Assembly: GCA_027596075.1 (NCBI GenBank)
Contig: JADGJC010000002.1
Location: forward strand, 1 to 64,000
Direction of reading: 5' to 3'
Length of the DNA: 64,000 nt
Origin: Rhizophlyctis rosea
Lineage: Eukaryota; Chytridiomycota; Chytridiomycetes; Rhizophlyctidales; Rhizophlyctidaceae
Positions 57,915-64,000 of this stretch are shown here, one piece after another. Position 1 is the first letter of the stretch. Each line of letters starts with the position of its first letter. The notes under the pieces are model-generated. The model was given only the letters and a program-made list of their open reading frames with translations, was not told the DNA's origin and searched no databases. Position numbers and translations under genes: made by a program.

Positions 57915-59026
57915 TTATTGAGCAGCACGAGCTGTTCTGTAAACGACGGGCTCGTCCACAATCGTGACGTGTCCGCCTAATGGGACGTGGTTGATGTTTT
58001 CTAGTGATCCCACCTTGGAATGCGCCCGCCATCTCAATGGCACGTCTACGATTTGCACTTGAGATGCCGGTGGTGCGTAGGCAATGTTCTGTTTGGGAAC
58101 AGTGCATGCAGAAGGGTTATTGGTGCGAAAATTGCCAGGAAGTTATGCTTGAACATGAACGTACCTCTAATGACCCCACCTTGGACCCCACATTCCGGAA
58201 TTTCGGTGCGACCCGCTCATCGAAAATCTTCTTTTGCCCACCTCCTGGTCTATGATGGATATTGTCCAAGGATCCCACTTTGGAGGGGACAGACTTTCGT
58301 CGGCGGAAGCTGGATTCTACATCCACATCCAGGGCAACTCGAGAAGTGGACGATGGTGCTGCTGATGCACGGCGCAGACCAGGTTCATAATAATTCCACA
58401 TTTGGACGTATGCTTTGGCCTCGGTTGTGTCAAAGGAAGAGCGCAGGCGAGGATTTGCGGAGGAGAGTTTAGGGAGGGCAGTGGGTTCTGGGGAGATGCT
58501 CGCGGGTGTTCTGGAGCCGTCCGAAAGATACGTGTCTCGGTATCCGCCGCCTGGTATGTGGTGAATGTTTTCAAGAGAGCCGACTTTGGAGTGTGCTCTT
58601 TCGCGGAAGTGTGGTTTTTCGTCGACGATGCGGACCTTTCCTCCTCCTGGATGGTGGTGGATATTCTACGTGAGGGCAAGAATGTCAATGTTGATCAAAG
58701 CGCGCTTCAACCAAATTGTAAACACTACGTACCTCCAAACTGCCCACCCGGCTCTTGGCCTTTTTCTTGAAGTTTAACCTTTCCTCGAAGGTTTGCACAT
58801 TGCCACCACCCGGAATGTGGTGCGCATTGTCTAAACTGCCCACTCTGGGCTCGACCATGACGACAGTTGTGTGATGGACACGTGGGTGCAGTTTTACTTC
58901 TACCTCCGGGCCGAGAGTGTTGATTGGCGGAGGTCCAGGGATGGGAGTATGAGTTACGGCCCGAGCGACGGTGGGCACAGTGGTGGGATGGACGTCGGCA
59001 CCTGGAGGTTGACTGGCAATGGGCAT
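57915..59026 (-). CDS. Tau/MAP2/MAP4-like microtubule-binding protein
   Basis: Three exons on the minus strand (59026-58733, from 58665 to about 58165, and a last exon to 57915). The N-terminus is Pro/Val/His-rich. Six tandem repeats of the tau type then follow: VGSLDNAHHIPGGG, VGSLE/NIHHHPGGG, VGSLENIHHIPGGG, VGSLDNIHHRPGGG, VGSLE/NIAYAPPAS (degenerate) and VGSLENINHVPLGG. Most are followed by a basic or acidic stretch like VRIVDEK or IFDER. The animal family uses the same PGGG repeats to bind the outside of microtubules. A spacer of about 70 residues separates repeats 3 and 4. Two introns fall at the same position after VGSLE. Family assignment is strong; function in a fungus is inferred. 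Confidence 0.88.
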
Positions 59027-59846
59027 TTGCTGGCGAAAGAAGAAGGAGCCTAAAATTATGCGGGCCGACTAATGTGATAGTATAGCGATTGATGAATTTT
59101 GTGATGTTGAAGTGCAGGATGGTGAGGAAAGCACCAAAGGCATAAATATAGCATCATCCTTGGTCCGCGACGGGCCTGCGTGGTTCAGCACATGAACGTC
59201 ATCCTTTGGCAATCAATGTCATTTACTAACAGAAGTTTGAGGGTCGTGGCTATGTGGGATCTGCCAAGAGACCCTCAAACGCGTGAATTGATGCCGGCCG
59301 GTGTTTTCGGGTATCCCCAGTCATGGGGCATCAATTCACGCGTTTCGGGTCCTTGCCGAAATGAGTAAAGGGAGTTGCTGCGCATACTGCGCGCTCGGCT
59401 TCAAAAGATCTCTTGTGTAAAATAGCATTGAAGTACTTTTGCGTGACTGAAACGCTCGCTTCGTATAGTCAATCCATCTCATGGTTTGCGCCAATGAGTT
59501 GCACATAAGGGAAACAGCAGAGTAAACTTGTCGGTGCATGTTCCAAAATCGCAGATCACAGTTTCCAAGTGCAGTCTAAACAGCAATCAAGGCTCTGAGG
59601 CTAATCGCCAAGAGCATAACGTGTGCGATGTTCCGAACCAAAGGATGCCAAATGAGGCACGGCTGTACAAGTTGGAAAAGGTGAAAAGTGTTGGACCCTG
59701 ACGTGTGCAGGCGAGCCGACGGCACAGCCAATGCTGACTCACCACCACCCCTTGCTGCGTTGCTGGTCCAAACGCCAGTCCCACCGCTTCTCGGCAAGTG
59801 TGCTATTTTTCGCCACCATCTTTGGAACACTCATCAGCACCTCCAA
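59027..59846. promoter_or_regulatory. Divergent region of the MAP gene and ATG5
   Basis: 820 bases between diverging starts. It contains a 19-bp perfect inverted repeat (listed separately). No TATA box or gene was recognised. Confidence 0.45.
59277..59345. repeat. 19-bp perfect inverted repeat with a 31-bp spacer
   Basis: AAACGCGTGAATTGATGCC at 59277-59295 is repeated as its exact reverse complement at 59327-59345. The similarity extends a few bases outwards (CCC on one side, GGG on the other). The spacer contains GGGTATCCCC. It could be a protein-binding palindrome or a hairpin in a transcript. Confidence 0.9.
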
Positions 59847-61011
59847 ATGCCGCCAGTAAGCGCGGACGAAATAGACGACTCCGTGATCCGAACAATATGG
59901 AAAGGAGAACTAGCAGCGTGTGTTTCCCTCGACCAGGAGGAGGCGGCACAGTTCGGCGCGAAGAAGCCAGTTGAGGACTATTTCGTAGGTGCTTACAGCT
60001 GCGTCAATTTCCACGACTGTGATGCTCAAGAGCGAGCAGGTTTTGCTTCCTAGATGTACATATTTCCCACTGGTGACAAACCTTGTTCGAAAACACTTCG
60101 TGGACAGAGGAGAGTTGAGTTTTCAAGGAAATGATTCGGATATTTGGTTTGAAGCGGACAGTGTTCCATTGAAATGGTGCGTGACCTGGAGACAATGGCC
60201 ATATTGCGACTACGACGGGCACTTATCACTGTGACCACTCCAGGCACTATCCCATTGGACTGCTATATGATGTGCACACACTTCCATCGCGTAAAGGGAG
60301 TCAGACCCCTCCCGTACCATGGAAAATCAAAGTACATTTCACCAACTTCCCTGCCGACAAACTCATCAAACTGCAACCACCTGCTTCCATTGATGCGGCT
60401 CAAGCGTTTTTCATGTCAATGATCAAGGAGGTACGACTTGAGGGACCTGATTCTATGGAGCACAATATTCATTATTTATCAGGCAGACCATATCCGAAAT
60501 AACTCAATCAAGAAAGTCATGTCACTATCGAAGCAGGACCAAACCCAGCTATGGGAGGGATTATGGGCGAATGATTACGACCGATTTTGGAAAGTAAACC
60601 GAAATTTGGTAGCGAATGATGGAACGGTACCTAAGAACGTCCCAATTCGATTATACATGGGAGACCGGGCGGTGGTGCAGGATTTGGTACCACCTTCGGA
60701 TACGGATTCAGGTGAAACTGCTTTGTTGCTGTGCACTATGCTGCCGCTCTGACATGTGAGATCTAGGGAAAGAATTCACCGTACGCGACATATTGCGGCG
60801 CTTAGTCCCGGAGCTCTTTCCGGCAGGGGACGACGCATCAAAGCCCGAAGGCGGGGAAAATAGCACCGATTCGAATCCCGCTCCATCGATAACACCGATT
60901 TTACATGGAATCGTACTACCAATGGAATCTCCAATACTATGGGTCAGCCGCAACCTGTCATATCCAGACAATTTTCTACATGTGGCTATTAATACAATAA
61001 GTGGATCATGA
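59847..61011 (+). CDS. ATG5: Autophagy protein ATG5
   Basis: ATG5 is conjugated to ATG12 and, with ATG16, directs lipidation of ATG8. Five or so exons. N-terminus MPPVSADEIDDSVIRTIWKG then CVSLDQEEAAQFGAK, an intron, and CTYFPLVTNLVRKHF. The hallmark block VPLKW/HYPIGLLYDVHTLP follows. Then PVPWKIKVHFTNFPADKLIK, FFMSMIKEADHIRNNS and KVMSLSKQDQTQLWEGLWAN with DYDRFWKVNRNLV. The C-terminal ubiquitin-like part has PIRLYMGDRAVVQDLVPP, ILRRLVPELFPAG and a final GIVLPMESPILWVSRNLSYP. Complete and in order. Confidence 0.95.
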
Positions 61012-61057
61012 ACATGTGCAGTAATGGGTGTTGCTAGGGGCTAACGGACTTCAGAAA

Positions 61058-62743
61058 TCAGACATTAAATAACTCGCTTGTGGGGGTATCTATCTCACTT
61101 GGCCCTTCCATAACATCCGGTGCATACATGGCTAGGAACTCAGGACGGGTGTAGTCAACGCCCTGATCATACCAGTAGCACTGCTCATGCAACGCCCATT
61201 TGCCCTTTCGTCGTCCCGGCCCGCCCGGAGTCAGTCGAGGGTCCACCGCATCTTGGTCCGCAATGAGTGTCGTAGCTTCCTTTGGATCCGTCAATGCTGC
61301 ATCCTTTCCTGTAACCAATTCAGCATACACATCGTATGATCGCATGGAGTTGACCGCAAGGCGCATCCATCCCCGTATTGTTTCATAAGCATTCACCGCC
61401 AATGGTTCTAATGTAAAGAAGCACTTAACATTTGACTGGGAAAAGCCAGAGGGAATTTGTTCTGTACATACCCTTCAACAGGAATCGAACTTGCTGCCAA
61501 TGTGTCCGCTCTGCACTTGGGGATGTGGAGAGTATGAATCCGCCAAGATTTATGTCAAACCATCCCGCTATTCCGTGAATCAATCCTGCCGAATACCGAC
61601 GTCAGTGGTTTGGATCATCGGTAGCTCAACTGAAATCAAATTCGCACCAGTGAACGGCACCTCCCACTCAAATGGAATCACAATGTCCTGCAAATCAGCG
61701 ATGGATATTGTCCGGAAGTCGACTGCCGAACTTGATGAGATGTGGTTCCAGAGAAATTGATATGATGTTCAGCCTCACCGTGGTGGCTGCACGATGGCGC
61801 CAGCAGAATCCGGTGATCAAAGCACCCAACGACCGGTTGCGCAAAGATCTCCTCCCTGGCGTCTCGACTCAGAGGACTGAAGTCTACACCGAAGAAGTTT
61901 GTGTTCTCCCAGAACCGCACTGAATGAAGTGTGAGGGATATGAACGGGTACGTGATATGATTGGTATCAAATAACGCATACCTTTTGCCATTGTTTGCGT
62001 CCAAAGGTTGGCGTCGGTGAAAGGAGCCAAATATATCGTTCCGGCGGATGGCAGCATAGCTCCCCCCGGCTTCAAGAAGTGGTCGCGGGCATACAAATAT
62101 GATTCGATCATTCTTTCATGAACTAGCAGTACACCAATGGGCTCGCTGATCAACGTGTCCACTTGAGGCAATTTGGCATCTTCGATCTTTGCTGCATGGA
62201 GAAGTTGAAATCGGTTCCTTTTCAACGCGAAGACTTCACAAGTGAAAACCTACATGCGACCACCTCCACCCTTCCGTTCATCCAAGTATTTCGCGCGTCG
62301 GTGCTTGTGACCATCTTGCGTATTCTTGATGCCATAGAACTAGCCTCCACCGCATATACTTTGTCAGCTCCCGCTTGCACCGCGAAATACGATAGAATTC
62401 CTATGACAAGGTTAACGAAATTTTTTGAAAATGTTATCCACACGCGTCTGCCATACCGCTTCCCGCCCCGATGTCCATAACGCTCTTTCCGCGGAACCAA
62501 CCAGGTCCGTTTGCAATTATGGCGGAGTGGTACATAGAAGTGCGCACGTTATCCTGCAGCATATTCTGTTGGTGTACAAATTGAGCATAGTAACTGAAAG
62601 CACGGTGAGGTTTGGTTTCGTTTCGGCAACTGCTTGTGGGAAAGCTACCTGAAGTATGCGGGATCTCTAGACTCGGAGGAAGGCGACGCCTTCACCAGGT
62701 CAGTCGCGGTGGGATCTGTCTTTGAGTCTTGCTCGCCACCCAT
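61058..62743 (-). CDS. PRMT4: CARM1/PRMT4-type protein arginine methyltransferase
   Basis: Type I arginine methyltransferases make asymmetric dimethylarginine on histones, splicing and transcription factors. The start MGGEQDSKTDPTATDLVKAS is followed by a phase-2 join to YYAQFVHQQNMLQDNVRTSM. SAM motif I is split by an intron (VMDIGAGSG/ILSYFAVQAG). The double-E loop reads ISEPIGVLLVHERMIESY. Further CARM1-like blocks: LKPGGAMLPSAGTIYLAPFT, FWENTNFFGVDFSPLSRDAR and IFAQPVVGCFDHRILLAPSC. The C-terminal beta barrel follows. A C-terminal tail (GKWALHEQCYWYDQGVDYTR) has a form not seen in yeast Hmt1. The sequence agrees more with CARM1/PRMT4 than PRMT1. Introns at least five. Confidence 0.88.
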
Positions 62744-63269
62744 CTGAACGGACGGTCGTTAGCCCCCGGCCCTCAGCTCACATTAAGAGGACGGCCGTAC
62801 CTTCCGCGACAAGCACTTTCTTTCAAATTGTTGGAAATTTCGCGTGATCTCTGTGGGAAGGCCAAAAATAGCTTGAAAAGTGTGAACACCTTTGTGTCCC
62901 AGATGGTGGCTGCATCCGACAAGCCACCTCATATCATGTCAGCCCGGGCGTCAGCGCAGCACCGTGCCTCCCTCAGGCTGACTCACCCCTTTCATGTTTG
63001 GAGGGTCCACTTACTTCAATCTTCATTCAATCTTCATTCCCTTTCATCACATCCTTCCCCTCCGCAATCCCTGCTTATCATCAAATATCTGTGCTTTTGG
63101 GTTGCGCACCTTGGTAACCCAACTCCTATCTGTATGTATTCCGTACATATGGAGTCCTTTTCGAACGGAACAACAAGCAGCGCGCCTAATCGGCTGGCCA
63201 CATAGGCCCTTACACTGCAAAGACGATTGTCCTAAGTGGTGCCTGCGTCATACATGTGCCGGCCCACAG
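62744..63269. promoter_or_regulatory. Divergent region of PRMT4 and BBS2-like gene
   Basis: 526 bases between diverging starts. Pyrimidine-rich blocks with repeated TTCATTC are near 63015-63060. No gene was recognised. Confidence 0.4.
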
Positions 63270-64000
63270 ATGACTTCCAACCTGACGCTGACCTTCACCG
63301 ACACGCTGCGAAAAGCGCCCAATGATTGGTGCATATTGGGGAAATGTATGTCGTTATCTTTGGCATTTTTGAGAGGAAGCTTCCAAAATTAATTGCATTC
63401 ATCAGACGACGGTGTGCAGTCAACCTTGACATATGCAACATCCAGCAACAGAATAGTCTTCCAGACTGTGGATCTGGCTGGACGGAAGAAGAAGTCATCA
63501 ACGGACTATGGCGAGTTGCGGTCCAAAGATCGATTGACCGGCTTGAATGCTGCTCGATTGGTCCCAGGATCAGGACGGGATGTGCTTGTTATGGCAACTT
63601 TCCGGGGCCTCCTGATGTAAGCGAAATGCCCACCACTCTGTTGCCTCAGTGGCTAAAATGTTCCAGCTTTGATGTCCACGCTGGCCGTGACGTCATGTCA
63701 GTGTCAACCAAAGTCAATGCATTGACGGTGGGATACTTTGAAGCTATCAGCACCATGCTAGTCGTGGTTGCCGGGGATTCATCAATACAAGTAAGTTGCT
63801 CCAACTTGACATGTTGAATCATGACTAAGCCGTTTGTGTAGGGCTTCGATTACCGGGGTAACATGCTGGCTCTCATACCGACCGATGCCGGAATTTGTTC
63901 AATTGCCCTTGTAGATGTCAACAAGGCAAGCGCTTCGTCTAACCGTGTGCCGGGCATATCACTTATTTAACTTTACAGGACGGACAAAACGAGCTCGTAA
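63270..64000 (+). CDS. BBS2: BBS2-like BBSome subunit, cut by the window end
   Basis: BBS2 is a beta-propeller subunit of the BBSome, which moves membrane proteins in cilia and flagella. The N-terminal part only. Start MTSNLTLTFTDTLRKAPNDW then an intron to DDGVQSTLTYATSSNRIVFQ. Further: LNAARLVPGSGRDVLVMATF, FDVHAGRDVMSVSTKVNALT, MLVVVAGDSSIQ joined to GFDYRGNMLALIPTD, and SIALVDVNKDGQNELV at the edge. The pattern of SIQGFD followed by ALxDxNxDGxNEL fits BBS2 blade motifs. Identity is low, so related BBS7 or another propeller is possible. At least four exons in the window. Confidence 0.65.

Noticed and set aside
62729..63205. Plus-strand 158-codon frame between PRMT4 and BBS2-like gene
   Set aside because: It starts inside the PRMT4 first exon region on the opposite strand and has no recognisable sequence.
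1..64000. CRISPR arrays, operons and bacterial features
   Set aside because: No regularly spaced repeats, no ribosome-binding sites, and genes are intron-rich and eukaryotic.

Overview
This window is nuclear DNA of a zoosporic (chytrid-like) early-diverging fungus. Four kinds of evidence point there. (1) Genes are dense, on both strands, and cut by short GT-AG introns of about 50-100 bases. (2) Housekeeping genes have fungal/opisthokont character: UTP14, PSF2, VPS5/SNX1, PET100, NC2-alpha, CDC123, MSP1, COQ1, ATG5, HSCB. (3) Genes typical of flagellated or early-branching opisthokonts are present: a BBSome subunit (BBS2-like, cut by the window edge), a CARM1/PRMT4-type arginine methyltransferase, RABL3, costars and a tau/MAP4-like microtubule-binding protein. 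(4) There is a short TTAGGG-type tract. The phylum call is inference; no rRNA is present to test it.

Layout. 1-1.1 kb: no firm gene. 1.1-17.4 kb: ankyrin protein, UTP14, a Cys-motif protein, a small membrane protein, a CCCH plus SP-RING (PIAS/Siz-like) protein, an old yellow enzyme and a MIT-domain coiled-coil protein. 18.3-30.5 kb: a disordered protein, a METTL21-like methyltransferase, sphingosine-1-phosphate lyase, an MCUR1/CCDC90-like mitochondrial protein, PSF2, VPS5/SNX1, PET100 and NC2-alpha. 31-45.3 kb: CDC123, a zinc-finger DUF3626-like protein, a disordered protein, MSP1, RABL3, COQ1 and HSCB. 45,446-48,748: a 3.3 kb mobile element. 49-64 kb: SDR, costars, tRNA-Asp, an intronless zinc-knuckle protein, a membrane protein, a coiled-coil protein, the tau-like MAP, ATG5, CARM1/PRMT4 and the start of BBS2.

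The most unusual region is the element between HSCB and the SDR gene. It has imperfect terminal inverted repeats of about 156 and 212 bp that begin with the same 12 bases, ACTACTATACAG. A 6-bp direct duplication (AACAGG) lies exactly outside both ends. No transposase is recognisable inside. The one clear gene is a complete 230-aa TALE-type homeodomain protein with an intron inside the recognition helix (WFIN/ARR). About 70-115 bp upstream of its start codon are three copies of TGATTGACAG, the composite site bound by animal TALE (PBX-MEIS/PREP) dimers, two of them forming a palindrome. This looks like a mobile homeodomain-regulator cassette with candidate self-recognition sites. Homeodomain genes define mating-type loci in other fungi, so it is the best candidate here for an undescribed system.

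The second notable find is a fungal gene with six repeats of the tau/MAP2/MAP4 type (VGSLxNIxHxPGGG). Two of its introns sit at the same point of the repeat, which indicates growth by internal duplication.
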